Source of the DNA: Polaribacter sp. BAL334
GTDB lineage: Bacteria; Bacteroidota; Bacteroidia; Flavobacteriales; Flavobacteriaceae
Assembly: GCF_015767435.1 (NCBI RefSeq)
Contig: NZ_JADWOV010000227.1
Coordinates: 1-64,000, forward strand
Length of the DNA: 64,000 nucleotides
Direction: 5' to 3'
Part shown: positions 37,451 through 45,601 of the stretch, piece by piece
Position numbering within the stretch: position 1 is the stretch's first letter
Layout of the letters: each line of letters opens with the position of its first letter
Program-made: the position numbers and the translations under genes
The notes under the pieces: model-generated
What the model was told of the DNA's origin: nothing
The model's database searches: none
The model's input: only the letters and a program-made list of their open reading frames with translations

Positions 37451-38626
37451 TTATATCATTTCAATATTTGAGAATTCATTTACTTTTTTCATGATTCCAT
37501 GAATGTCTTGATCTTTCACTTCTTTTTGTTTATCAGCAATTGATAAAAAAGTCTCGTAAGCAACATCCAATTGAACTTTAGTCAATTCATAGCCAATTTT
37601 TTTAGCTCTATACGCCAAAGCTGCTCTTCCACTTCTTGCTGTTAAAACAATGGCACTTTCAGTAACTCCTACATCTTCAGGATTCATGATTTCGTAAGTT
37701 TCTCTGTTTTTGATAACCCCATCTTGATGAATTCCTGAACTGTGAGCAAATGCGTTTGCGCCAACAATTGCTTTGTTGGGTTGCACAGGCATTCCCATAC
37801 TTTCACGAACTAAAATGCTGGTATCGTATAATAATTTGGTATTGATACTCGTCTCTAAATTCAAATAGGGATGCTGTTTTAAAATCATCACCACTTCTTC
37901 TAACGCTGTGTTTCCAGCACGTTCTCCAATACCATTGATGGTACATTCTATTTGACGAGCACCATTAATCACACCCGCAATTGAATTGGCAGTTGCCATT
38001 CCTAAATCATTATGACAATGACAAGAAAGAATGACGTTTTCAATTCCTTTGACATTTTCTCGTAAATATTTCATTTTTGCTCCATATTCTTCTGGCAAAC
38101 AATAGCCTGTTGTATCAGGAATATTCAACACAGTTGCTCCAGCTTTGATCACTTCTTCACATACTTTTGCTAAAAATTCGTTGTCTGTTCTTCCTGCATC
38201 TTCTGCATAAAACTCCACATCTTCTACAAATGATTTTGCATACGAAACTGCTTTGATTGCTCGTTCAATAACTTCTTCTCTGGTGGAATTAAATTTGAAT
38301 TTGATATGAGAATCACTTGTTCCTATTCCTGTATGAATTCTAGGAAACTTTGCATATTTTAAAGCCTCTGCTGCCACTTTAATGTCATTTTCAACAGCTC
38401 TTGTCAAACCACAAACAGTCGCATTTTTTACAATTTTTGCGATTTCAGAAACCGATATAAAATCTCCAGGACTTGAGACAGGAAAACCAGCCTCAATCAC
38501 ATTTACACCTAGTAAATCTAACCTTTCAGCAATGATTAATTTTTGTTTTGTGTCCAATTTACATCCAGGAACTTGTTCTCCATCTCTAAGCGTTGTATCA
38601 AAAATTTGTACTTTATTATCTTGCAT
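37451..38626 (-). CDS. leuA: 2-isopropylmalate synthase, short form
   Basis: A 391-residue DRE-TIM metallolyase: [12 protein letters not shown] at residues 10-21 (metal and substrate), [15 protein letters not shown] (metal His pair), [14 protein letters not shown], and the post-barrel region HSSGIHQDG. It condenses acetyl-CoA with 2-oxoisovalerate, the first step of leucine synthesis. The C-terminal allosteric (LeuA dimer) domain of the long enzyme of over 500 residues is absent, as in many Bacteroidota, so leucine feedback on this copy is uncertain. A homocitrate-synthase-like activity cannot be excluded, but linkage to leuB supports LeuA. Confidence 0.9.
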   Translation of the reverse strand: MQDNKVQIFDTTLRDGEQVPGCKLDTKQKLIIAERLDLLGVNVIEAGFPVSSPGDFISVSEIAKIVKNATVCGLTRAVENDIKVAAEALKYAKFPRIHTGIGTSDSHIKFKFNSTREEVIERAIKAVSYAKSFVEDVEFYAEDAGRTDNEFLAKVCEEVIKAGATVLNIPDTTGYCLPEEYGAKMKYLRENVKGIENVILSCHCHNDLGMATANSIAGVINGARQIECTINGIGERAGNTALEEVVMILKQHPYLNLETSINTKLLYDTSILVRESMGMPVQPNKAIVGANAFAHSSGIHQDGVIKNRETYEIMNPEDVGVTESAIVLTARSGRAALAYRAKKIGYELTKVQLDVAYETFLSIADKQKEVKDQDIHGIMKKVNEFSNIEMI

Positions 38627-38649
38627 AACTTTTCTAAAGATTATCTTTG
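38621..38649 (+). promoter_or_regulatory. Possible promoter of the 521-aa gene, inside the leuA start region
   Basis: Plus strand TTG (38621-38623), 18 bases, TATCTTTG (38642-38649). It would give a leader of about 100 bases for the gene at 38760 and overlaps the divergent leuA promoter region, so the two may interfere. Confidence 0.4.
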
Positions 38650-38657
38650 TGAACTAC

Positions 38658-38665
38658 CAAAAGTA
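38658..38665 (-). promoter_or_regulatory. Predicted -7 element of leuA
   Basis: Minus strand TACTTTTG (38665-38658), giving a leader of about 25-30 bases before the leuA ATG. The -33 position lacks a TTTG at standard distance. Confidence 0.4.
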
Positions 38666-38759
38666 GCAATTGCAGTATCAATTATATTAAAATTATTGGT
38701 TTCTGCACGATATCTAAACCTTTAAAGTTATATCTTAATATATTGTTTTTTAGATAGTT

Positions 38760-40325
38760 ATGAGCAAAAACATTACATTAGCCAATCAACAAAATGATGC
38801 CCTTTTTGTGTTGATAAAGTCATTGACAAAGTCCGAAAAAAGACAATTTAATTTGTATGTAGGAAGGTTGGGTGGCAATATTGATGCTAAGTTTTTTTCA
38901 CTTTTTAAGTTTTTAGAAAAGCTAAAAGTTTATAATGAAAAGGAAATTATCAAAAGTGGCATTGTTTCCAAACAACAACTTTCCAATTTAAAAGCACATT
39001 TATACAAACAAATTCTCATCAGTCTTCGACTAAATCCTGCTCATAAAAATATCCGAATTCAAATTAGAGAACAATTGGATTTTGCAACCGTTTTGTATCA
39101 AAAAGGATTGTACAAACAAAGTTTAAAATTGCTGGATAAAGCCAAAACTTTTGCCCTCGAAAATGAAGAAAAAAACATTGCTTACGAAATTGTAGAACTC
39201 GAAAAGGTAATTGAAACACAATACATTACACGAAGTTTAAGCAACAGAGCTGACCAACTTTCTGAGCAAGCAAAAACACTTAGTCAACAAAATGTAATTG
39301 CTAGCAAGCTATCCAATTTATCATTGCAATTGTACAGTCATTTGTTACAAAATGGCTATGTAAAAAACAATGAAGAATTGGAATTTATCAACTCGTATTT
39401 TTACAGCAAGTTACCCAAATACGATTTCAATACTTTTGGTTTTAGAGAAAAATTGTGGTTGTATAAATCGCATTTGTGGTTTAGTTTTTTAACGCAAGAT
39501 TTTTTACAGAGTTACAAATATGCCAAAAAATGGGTTGGGCTTTTTCAAGAAAACAAAAAACTCATTGCATTGCATCCTGTTTTTTATTTGAAAGGGAAAA
39601 ATTACTTATTAGAAGCGTCCTTTTTTGTTAAGAAAATTAGCACTTTCAAAGAAGAATTGCGCACTTTTGAAGAGGATGTTGCACTAGATTATGTTCCTTT
39701 AAATACCAATACTGAAGTGTTGATTTTTCAGTATTTATATGCGAATAAATTGCATTTGCATTTCTTGGAAGCCACTTTTGCAGAAGGCGAATATTTGGTG
39801 GCAATTATCAATAAAAAAATTGAGAACTATAAAACCAGATTAGATTCGCATCACATTGTAATGTTGTATTATAAAATTGCTTGTTTGTATTTTGGAATGG
39901 GCAAAAACGAACTCTGTATCAAGTATTTAGAAAAGATTATTCATTCAAAAAATCTAAATGCTGGCGAAGATTTACAGTGTTTTGCAAGAGTGTTAAACTT
40001 GATTGCTCATTATGAATGTGGCTTAGATTATGATTTGGAAAGACAGTTTTTGGACACCTATAAATTCTTGATAAAAATGGAAAACTTACAAGAAGTTCAG
40101 AAAGAATTTATCACTTCTATTAGAGATTTGAGCGATGTTTTTCCACATGAAATCAAGAACGAATTCAAGAAAATTCATACTCGATTGAAAAAATATGAAG
40201 ATCATCCTTATGAAAAAAGAGCTTTTTTATATTTGGATATTTTGTCTTGGTTAGAAAGTAAAATCGAAAATAAATCAATAGCCACAATCATTAAGGAAAA
40301 ATCAAATTATATTCAAAAAAAATAG
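38760..40325 (+). CDS. Uncharacterised helical (TPR-like) cytosolic protein, 521 aa
   Basis: A 521-residue protein without signal peptide or membrane segment. It is almost entirely predicted helix, with repeated pairs of amphipathic helices suggesting a tetratricopeptide-like scaffold (YQKGLYKQSLKLLDKAKTF; YYKIACLYFGMGKNELCIKYLEKII). The N-terminus (LIKSLTKSEKRQFNLYVGRL) may be a separate small domain. Divergent from leuA and upstream of the threonine operon. I do not recognise a named family. A protein-interaction role is likely on structure alone. Confidence 0.8.
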   Translation: MSKNITLANQQNDALFVLIKSLTKSEKRQFNLYVGRLGGNIDAKFFSLFKFLEKLKVYNEKEIIKSGIVSKQQLSNLKAHLYKQILISLRLNPAHKNIRIQIREQLDFATVLYQKGLYKQSLKLLDKAKTFALENEEKNIAYEIVELEKVIETQYITRSLSNRADQLSEQAKTLSQQNVIASKLSNLSLQLYSHLLQNGYVKNNEELEFINSYFYSKLPKYDFNTFGFREKLWLYKSHLWFSFLTQDFLQSYKYAKKWVGLFQENKKLIALHPVFYLKGKNYLLEASFFVKKISTFKEELRTFEEDVALDYVPLNTNTEVLIFQYLYANKLHLHFLEATFAEGEYLVAIINKKIENYKTRLDSHHIVMLYYKIACLYFGMGKNELCIKYLEKIIHSKNLNAGEDLQCFARVLNLIAHYECGLDYDLERQFLDTYKFLIKMENLQEVQKEFITSIRDLSDVFPHEIKNEFKKIHTRLKKYEDHPYEKRAFLYLDILSWLESKIENKSIATIIKEKSNYIQKK

Positions 40326-40403
40326 ATTATCGCAATTTATTAACTCTCTTTTTCCTGAATTGACATTAATTTGCTTGTTTTTCAAAAAAAACATCATGTA
40401 AGG

Positions 40404-40433
40404 TTGCGAAAATAAATATAACTATTACTTTTG
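40404..40433 (+). promoter_or_regulatory. Promoter of the threonine operon
   Basis: TTG at 40404-40406, 19 bases, TACTTTTG at 40426-40433: a full Bacteroidota-type promoter. Transcription should start close to 40438, which is the first base of the leader-peptide ATG. Confidence 0.75.
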
Positions 40434-40437
40434 CTGC

Positions 40438-40542
40438 ATGAGTTTTTCAGATTCACATAACAATCTTATTCAGATGAATGCCGTTTTTTGCAACTTCGCA
40501 AAACAAACGACTTTCACAACTACAACTACATTTACCCTTTAG
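40438..40542 (+). CDS. thrL: Threonine-rich leader peptide of the thr operon
   Basis: A 34-codon frame beginning MSFSDSHNNLIQM and ending with eight threonine codons in ten (TTFTTTTTFT), then Leu and TAG. A second in-frame ATG at 40474 would give 22 codons. The Thr run just before the stop, about 100 bases ahead of thrA, is the design of an attenuation leader: ribosomes stall on Thr codons when charged tRNA-Thr is scarce. No Ile codon run is seen, so control seems specific for threonine. The promoter places the transcript start almost on the first ATG, so this peptide may be read from a leaderless RNA. Too short for usual gene calling. Confidence 0.8.
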   Translation: MSFSDSHNNLIQMNAVFCNFAKQTTFTTTTTFTL

Positions 40543-40602
40543 GGGTTCTCACTATTTATATCAACTTATAGTTATTTTTTCGATGAAAATCGAAATAAAA
40601 AT
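40534..40602 (+). promoter_or_regulatory. Attenuator region between thrL and thrA
   Basis: Three small structures can be seen. ACCC-tttag-GGGT (40534-40546) spans the leader stop codon. ACTAT / ATAGT pairs across 40551-40572 and is followed by a run of six T (40575-40580), which resembles a weak terminator. TTTCGAT-gaaa-ATCGAAA (40578-40595) is a perfect 7-bp stem with a GAAA loop that competes for that T run. The mutually exclusive folds fit attenuation, but the exact terminator and antiterminator were not computed. Confidence 0.5.
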
Positions 40603-40640
40603 CAATTAAAAAATCAATCAAACTATTTATCCTTTAAGCG

Positions 40641-43079
40641 ATGAAAGTATTAAAATTCGGAGGCTCCTCAGTAGCCAATTCAGAAAACATAAAAAAAGTA
40701 TTACACATTGTTGAGAAAGCATCACAAGAATCAAAAATTGTTGTAGTTGTCTCTGCTTTCGGAAAAACAACGGATCATTTATTGGCAGGTGCAAACAATG
40801 CTTTACAAGATATTTCTATGGCAAAACAACAATTGGAAAGCATCAAAGCATTGCATCTTCAAACCATCAATGAATTGATTCAAAACGACGTAGAAATTGT
40901 TTTAGAAAAAGTAAACTCACTCTTTAACAGCTTATTATCAATATATGAAGGCATTTATTTATTGCAAGAATTGTCTGATAAAACCTTGGCAAAAGTGTCA
41001 AGTTTTGGAGAAAAATTGTCTTCTTTTATCATTGCAAACGCCGCAAAAGAATTGTTTGATGCTACTCATTTTGAAAGTAATAAACTCATCTTAACAGATA
41101 ACAATTACTTAAATGGGCAAGTAGATTTTGCCAAAACAAACACCAATATTGTCAATTTTTTCAATCAAAATAGTCATCAAGTTACGCTTTTAGGCGGATT
41201 CATTGCTTCAAATTCTATTGGTGAAATCACCACCTTAGGAAGAGGAGGTTCTGATTATTCTGCAGCAATTTTTGCTGCTGCTTTGGATGCTGAAGAATTG
41301 CAAATTTGGACAGATGTAAGTGGCATGTTTACTGCCAATCCAACCATTGTAAAACAAGCATTTGCCATCAAAGAAATTTCGTATGAAGAAGCTATGGAAT
41401 TATCACATTTTGGTGCAAAAGTACTGTATCCGCCAACGATTCAACCAGCTTTGCGAAAAGAAATTCCAATCCGAATTAAAAATACTTTTGAACCCGAACA
41501 TTTTGGTACGTTAATTTCAAATAATCCAAAGAAAAATGGCGCAGTCAAAGGAATTTCGCATATTGAAAATATCAGTTTGATAACATTAGAAGGTGGAGGA
41601 ATGGTTGGAATTCCTGGCTTCTCAAAAAGGCTATTTGAAACACTTTCTCAACAAAAAATCAATGTGATTTTTATCACGCAAGCCTCTTCAGAATATTCGA
41701 TTTGTGTGGGGATTTATGAGAATGATGCTCCAAAAGCCAAACTTTTTTTAGAAGAAACTTTTAGTACTGAAATAGATCGTAAAAAAATAAAACCTGTTAT
41801 TGTTGAAAATGATTTGGCAATCATTGCTGTGGTTGGCGAAAGCATGAAAAATCATCAAGGTTTGAGCGGGCAAATGTTTAGCGCTCTTGGAAAAAACAAT
41901 GTAAATATTAGAGCAATTGCGCAAGGTTCATCTGAAAAAAATATTTCTGCTGTGATTCACAAAAAGGATGCAAAAAAGGCATTGAATACATTACATGAGC
42001 AGTTTTTTGAAGAAAAAATAAAACAATTAAATCTTTTTGTAACTGGTGTTGGCAATGTGGGAGAGCGATTTTTAGCACAATTGCATCAGCAAAAAAATCA
42101 TTTGAAAGAGCATTTAAAACTCAACATTCGAGTAATTGGAATTTCCAACTCTAGAAAAATGATTTTTGATAAAAACGGTATTTCTTTATCCGATTGGAAA
42201 AATGCTCTTGAAAATGGGGAATCCACTAGTTTGGAATTGTTTTTTGAAAAAGTGAAAGAAATCAATGTTAGAAACTCCGTTTTTATTGATAATACTGCCA
42301 ATGAGCATGTTGCGAATATGTATCATCACTATTTAAGAGAAAGTATTGGGGTGGTTACTTGCAATAAAATTGCTTGCGCGTCAAATTTAGAGAATTATAA
42401 AAATTTAAAGACAATTTCTAGAAAATACAATGCTCCATTTTTGTTTGAAACCAATGTGGGTGCAGGTTTACCAATTATTGATACACTAAAAAATTTGATA
42501 AATTCTGGCGATAGCATTCATAAAATTCAGGCAGTTTTATCAGGAAGTTTGAATTTTGTTTTTAATAATTTTACTGAAAAGACTTCGTTTCATGATGTTG
42601 TTTTGCAAGCCCAAAAAGAAGGATATACTGAGCCAGACCCAAAAATTGATTTGAGCGGCATTGATGTTTCTCGAAAAATATTGATTTTAGCGCGCGAAAG
42701 TGGTTCAAATTTAGAGTTAGAAAACATAGAAAATAATTCATTTTTACCTTTAGAAAGTTTGCAAACAACTAATAATGATGAATTTTTCAAATCTTTAGTG
42801 AACTATGAATCTCATTTTCAAAATCTATTTCAAAAAGCATCTGAAAAAAATTGTCGATTGAAATACGTCGCTCAATTTATTGATGGAAAAGCCAATGTGG
42901 GTTTGCAAGAAATTCCTGCTGAACATCCTTTTTATAATTTGGAAGGAAGTGATAATATTGTCTTATTTTTCACAGACAGATATTCAAAAAATCCCTTGTT
43001 GATAAAAGGAGCTGGAGCTGGAGCAGAAGTTACTGCTTCTGGAATTTTTGCAGATGTGATACGAATTGGAAATAATTAA
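40641..43079 (+). CDS. thrA: Bifunctional aspartokinase / homoserine dehydrogenase
   Basis: An 812-residue fusion. The aspartokinase domain (1 to about 290) has KFGGSSVANSENI and TLGRGGSDYSAA. ACT domains (about 310-460) have GGGMVGIPGFSKRLFETLSQQ and VGESMKNHQGLSGQMF. The homoserine dehydrogenase (about 465-812) has VTGVGNVGERFLAQL, ETNVGAGLPIIDTLKNL and GYTEPDPKIDLSGIDVSRK. It catalyses the first and third steps from aspartate to threonine. The ACT pair suggests threonine feedback. First structural gene of thrA-thrB-thrC, controlled by the leader upstream. Confidence 0.96.
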   Translation: MKVLKFGGSSVANSENIKKVLHIVEKASQESKIVVVVSAFGKTTDHLLAGANNALQDISMAKQQLESIKALHLQTINELIQNDVEIVLEKVNSLFNSLLSIYEGIYLLQELSDKTLAKVSSFGEKLSSFIIANAAKELFDATHFESNKLILTDNNYLNGQVDFAKTNTNIVNFFNQNSHQVTLLGGFIASNSIGEITTLGRGGSDYSAAIFAAALDAEELQIWTDVSGMFTANPTIVKQAFAIKEISYEEAMELSHFGAKVLYPPTIQPALRKEIPIRIKNTFEPEHFGTLISNNPKKNGAVKGISHIENISLITLEGGGMVGIPGFSKRLFETLSQQKINVIFITQASSEYSICVGIYENDAPKAKLFLEETFSTEIDRKKIKPVIVENDLAIIAVVGESMKNHQGLSGQMFSALGKNNVNIRAIAQGSSEKNISAVIHKKDAKKALNTLHEQFFEEKIKQLNLFVTGVGNVGERFLAQLHQQKNHLKEHLKLNIRVIGISNSRKMIFDKNGISLSDWKNALENGESTSLELFFEKVKEINVRNSVFIDNTANEHVANMYHHYLRESIGVVTCNKIACASNLENYKNLKTISRKYNAPFLFETNVGAGLPIIDTLKNLINSGDSIHKIQAVLSGSLNFVFNNFTEKTSFHDVVLQAQKEGYTEPDPKIDLSGIDVSRKILILARESGSNLELENIENNSFLPLESLQTTNNDEFFKSLVNYESHFQNLFQKASEKNCRLKYVAQFIDGKANVGLQEIPAEHPFYNLEGSDNIVLFFTDRYSKNPLLIKGAGAGAEVTASGIFADVIRIGNN

Positions 43080-43158
43080 TTACGAATTACGAATTAGGAA
43101 TTACGATTGATTAATTACTAATTTTGAACTTTAAATTTTAAACTTTAAACTCTAACCC
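43080..43158 (+). repeat. Heptad-periodic spacer between thrA and thrB
   Basis: The spacer is a degenerate 7-base tandem repeat. Units begin AATT or AACT at 43085, 43092, 43099, 43113, 43120, 43127, 43134, 43141 and 43148, with a variant at 43106. The first half is AATTACG-like and the second half AACTTTA-like. It fills the whole gap between the thrA stop and the thrB start. Confidence 0.8.
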
Positions 43159-43159
43159 T

Positions 43160-44089
43160 TTGGACTATCTAAAAATATTTTCCCCAGCAACAGTTGCCAA
43201 TGTCTCTTGTGGATTTGATTCACTTGGATTTGCAGTTGATGCAGTTGGTGACGAAATGACTTTCACAAAAACCATCGAAAAAGGCGTGAAAATCACTCAA
43301 ATTACAGGAGCCAATTTAACGTATGATGTTGATCAAAATGCCGCAAGTGCCGTTGTAAAAAAAATGCTCCTTGAAGCCAATGCTGACTTTGGAATTTCAT
43401 TGACCATTCACAAAGGATTTTCGCCAGGAAGTGGTTTGGGAAGTAGTGCTGCAAGTGCTGCAGGTGCTGCTTTTGGCGCAAATCAATTTTTAGAAAAAAG
43501 GTTTTCTGAACTTGAATTGACAAAATTTGCCATGTTTGGAGAAGAAGTCGCTTGTGGTTCGCAAATTGCTGATAATGTAGCCGCTGCAACATATGGTGGA
43601 TTTATTTTAGTGAGAAGTTACCATCCGTTAGAAATCATCAAATTACCTGTTCCTGAGGAATTGAGAATTGTGGCAATTCATCCACAAATTGAAATTAAAA
43701 CCAAAGATGCAAGAGAGGTTTTACCTTTAGAAATTCCATTGAAAGACGCAGTAACACAATGGGCAAATGTGGGTGGATTAATTGCAGGTTTGTATGCTGA
43801 AAACTACGAATTGATTGGGCATTCTTTGGTGGATATTATTGTAGAACCTTATCGCAAAAAACTCATCCCTTATTTTGATTTGGTAAAAAATAATGCCCTA
43901 AAAGCAGGTGCTTTAGGCGCAGGAATCAGTGGTTCTGGACCTACTATTTTTGCACTTTGCAAAGGAGATGAAATTGCCGAAAAAGTATTGGATGCCATCA
44001 AAAATAATTATGAAAATACAGGAATTGAAGCCACTGCATTTATCTCAAAAGTGAATAAAGAAGGCATAAAAATTCTTGAAAAAATTTAA
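43160..44089 (+). CDS. thrB: Homoserine kinase
   Basis: A 309-residue GHMP kinase that phosphorylates homoserine. Signatures are FSPATVANVSCGFDSLGF at the N-terminus, the GHMP ATP loop SPGSGLGSSAASAAGAAFGAN (about 90-110) and the C-terminal GAGISGSGPTIFALC. It must start at a TTG codon (43160): an in-frame stop lies at 43139 with no ATG between, and the first residues match the family start. A rare start may lower expression relative to thrA and thrC. Confidence 0.95.
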   Translation: MDYLKIFSPATVANVSCGFDSLGFAVDAVGDEMTFTKTIEKGVKITQITGANLTYDVDQNAASAVVKKMLLEANADFGISLTIHKGFSPGSGLGSSAASAAGAAFGANQFLEKRFSELELTKFAMFGEEVACGSQIADNVAAATYGGFILVRSYHPLEIIKLPVPEELRIVAIHPQIEIKTKDAREVLPLEIPLKDAVTQWANVGGLIAGLYAENYELIGHSLVDIIVEPYRKKLIPYFDLVKNNALKAGALGAGISGSGPTIFALCKGDEIAEKVLDAIKNNYENTGIEATAFISKVNKEGIKILEKI

Positions 44090-44090
44090 T

Positions 44091-45374
44091 ATGAAATATT
44101 ATAGTTTACATCACAAATCGCCAAAAAGCAGTTTTAAAAATGCAGTAATCAGTGGAATTGCTCCTGATAGAGGATTGTATTTTCCTGAAAAAATAAGTCC
44201 AATTGCTACTGATTACATTGAAAATATTGAAAAATATTCTCATCATGAAATTGCTTTTGAGGCCATTAAACAGTTTGTTGGTGATGAAATTCCTGATGAG
44301 AAATTAAAAGAAATCATTGCGGAAACAATTACGTTTGATTTTCCAATAATTACGATTGATAAAAATTGTGGTTCCTTAGAATTATTTCATGGACCAACCA
44401 TGGCTTTTAAAGATGTGGGTGCCAAATTCATGGCAAAATGTTTGGAGTATTTTAATGAAAATAACCCAGAAGAAGTGACTGTTTTAGTAGCTACTTCAGG
44501 AGATACTGGAGGTGCAGTTGCCAACGGTTTTTTAGGAACAAAAGGCGTGAATGTAGTCATTTTATATCCGTCAGGAAAAGTGAGTGATATTCAAGAAAAA
44601 CAATTGACAACTTTGGGTCAAAACATAACTGCGCTTGAAGTTGATGGTGTTTTTGATGATTGCCAAGAAATGGTAAAAACCGCTTTTTTAGATGCTGAAA
44701 TTACCAAAAAATTAACCTCTGCAAACTCCATCAATATTGCACGTTGGTTGCCACAAATGTTTTATTATTTCTTTGCTTATAAGTCTTTAAAACAACTCAA
44801 TAAAGAGCTTGTTTTTTCGGTTCCAAGTGGAAATTTTGGAAATATTTGCGCAGGAATTGTTGCACAAAAATTAGGATTACCCATCAAACATTTTATTGCA
44901 GCAACCAACATCAATGATACTGTTCCTAACTATTTAATTGAAGGAAAATATGTTTCAAAACCCTCAAAACCAACTATTTCAAATGCGATGGATGTGGGAA
45001 ATCCAAGTAATTTTATCAGAATTCAAGAACTTTTTGACAATAATTTCGAAACATTAAAATCCAATTTTTCTTCCTATAGTTTTACGGATGATGAAACACG
45101 TGAAGCCATGAAAAAAATCTATGCAACTTCTCAATACATTGCTGATCCTCATGGCGCTGTGGGTTATTTGGGATTGCAAAAATATGGTTTGAAAACAACC
45201 GAATTTGGTGTTTTTTTAGAAACTGCTCATCCTGTAAAATTTTTGGACATTGTTGAAGAAACCTTGCCAGTAAAAGTTGCCATTCCTGAGCAAATTCAAC
45301 AAATCATGACCAAAGAAAAAGTTGCAAAAAAAATAAGCTCTTTTCAAGAATTGAAAGAATTTTTAACAGCATAA
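44091..45374 (+). CDS. thrC: Threonine synthase
   Basis: A 427-residue, PLP-dependent threonine synthase from the start MKYYSLHHKSPKSS. The PLP lysine lies in HGPTMAFKDVGAKF, ATSGDTGGAVANG holds the phosphate-binding loop, and SVPSGNFGNICAGIVAQKLGLP is typical of the family. It converts O-phosphohomoserine to threonine. An upstream ATG at 44076 would overlap thrB. The chosen start is 1 base after the thrB stop, giving tight coupling. A strong terminator follows. Confidence 0.95.
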   Translation: MKYYSLHHKSPKSSFKNAVISGIAPDRGLYFPEKISPIATDYIENIEKYSHHEIAFEAIKQFVGDEIPDEKLKEIIAETITFDFPIITIDKNCGSLELFHGPTMAFKDVGAKFMAKCLEYFNENNPEEVTVLVATSGDTGGAVANGFLGTKGVNVVILYPSGKVSDIQEKQLTTLGQNITALEVDGVFDDCQEMVKTAFLDAEITKKLTSANSINIARWLPQMFYYFFAYKSLKQLNKELVFSVPSGNFGNICAGIVAQKLGLPIKHFIAATNINDTVPNYLIEGKYVSKPSKPTISNAMDVGNPSNFIRIQELFDNNFETLKSNFSSYSFTDDETREAMKKIYATSQYIADPHGAVGYLGLQKYGLKTTEFGVFLETAHPVKFLDIVEETLPVKVAIPEQIQQIMTKEKVAKKISSFQELKEFLTA

Positions 45375-45406
45375 AAAAAGTCTTAACATTTCTGTTAAGA
45401 CTTTTT
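45375..45406. terminator. Terminator of the thr operon
   Basis: Perfect hairpin AAAAAGTCTTAACA-TTTC-TGTTAAGACTTTTT right after the thrC stop. It is symmetrical, so in the chromosome without the mobile element it would also have ended transcription from tRNA-Gln, which points toward it. Confidence 0.9.
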
Positions 45407-45407
45407 C

Positions 45408-45424
45408 GTTGGCCTACAAGGACT
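45408..45424. repeat. Left attachment site (attL core)
   Basis: GTTGGCCTACAAGGACT, identical over 17 bases to 58192-58208, the 3' end of tRNA-Gln. The next base differs (A here, C at the right end), and the rest of the tRNA is absent here. Confidence 0.88.
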
Positions 45425-45538
45425 AGCAAGCCATTTTTACCCTTTTTTAAATATGATATTTTTCCTTATAAATAAAGGGTTTGCGAAACATTTAACAAAG
45501 TGAATGAAGGTAAAACAAAGTAAAAAGAAGAAAAAACC

Positions 45539-45557
45539 GACACAAATACCGACACAA
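45539..45557 (+). repeat. Tandem GACACAA sites near attL
   Basis: GACACAAATACCGACACAA: two GACACAA motifs 12 bases apart (45539 and 45551), 115 bases inside attL. The identical 19 bases recur at 58119-58137, near attR, in the same direction. The location at both ends suggests arm-type sites for the integrase. Confidence 0.65.
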
Positions 45558-45601
45558 TAAATAATTTAACTTACATTTGAAATGGTTAAAAATTACACTT
45601 C

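Noticed and set aside
44076..44090. ThrC start at 44076
   Set aside because: It overlaps thrB, and the family start MKYYSLHH follows directly at 44091.
45408..45424. A second tRNA-Gln at the left end of the element
   Set aside because: Only the last 17 bases match; the rest of the tRNA is missing. It is the att duplicate.
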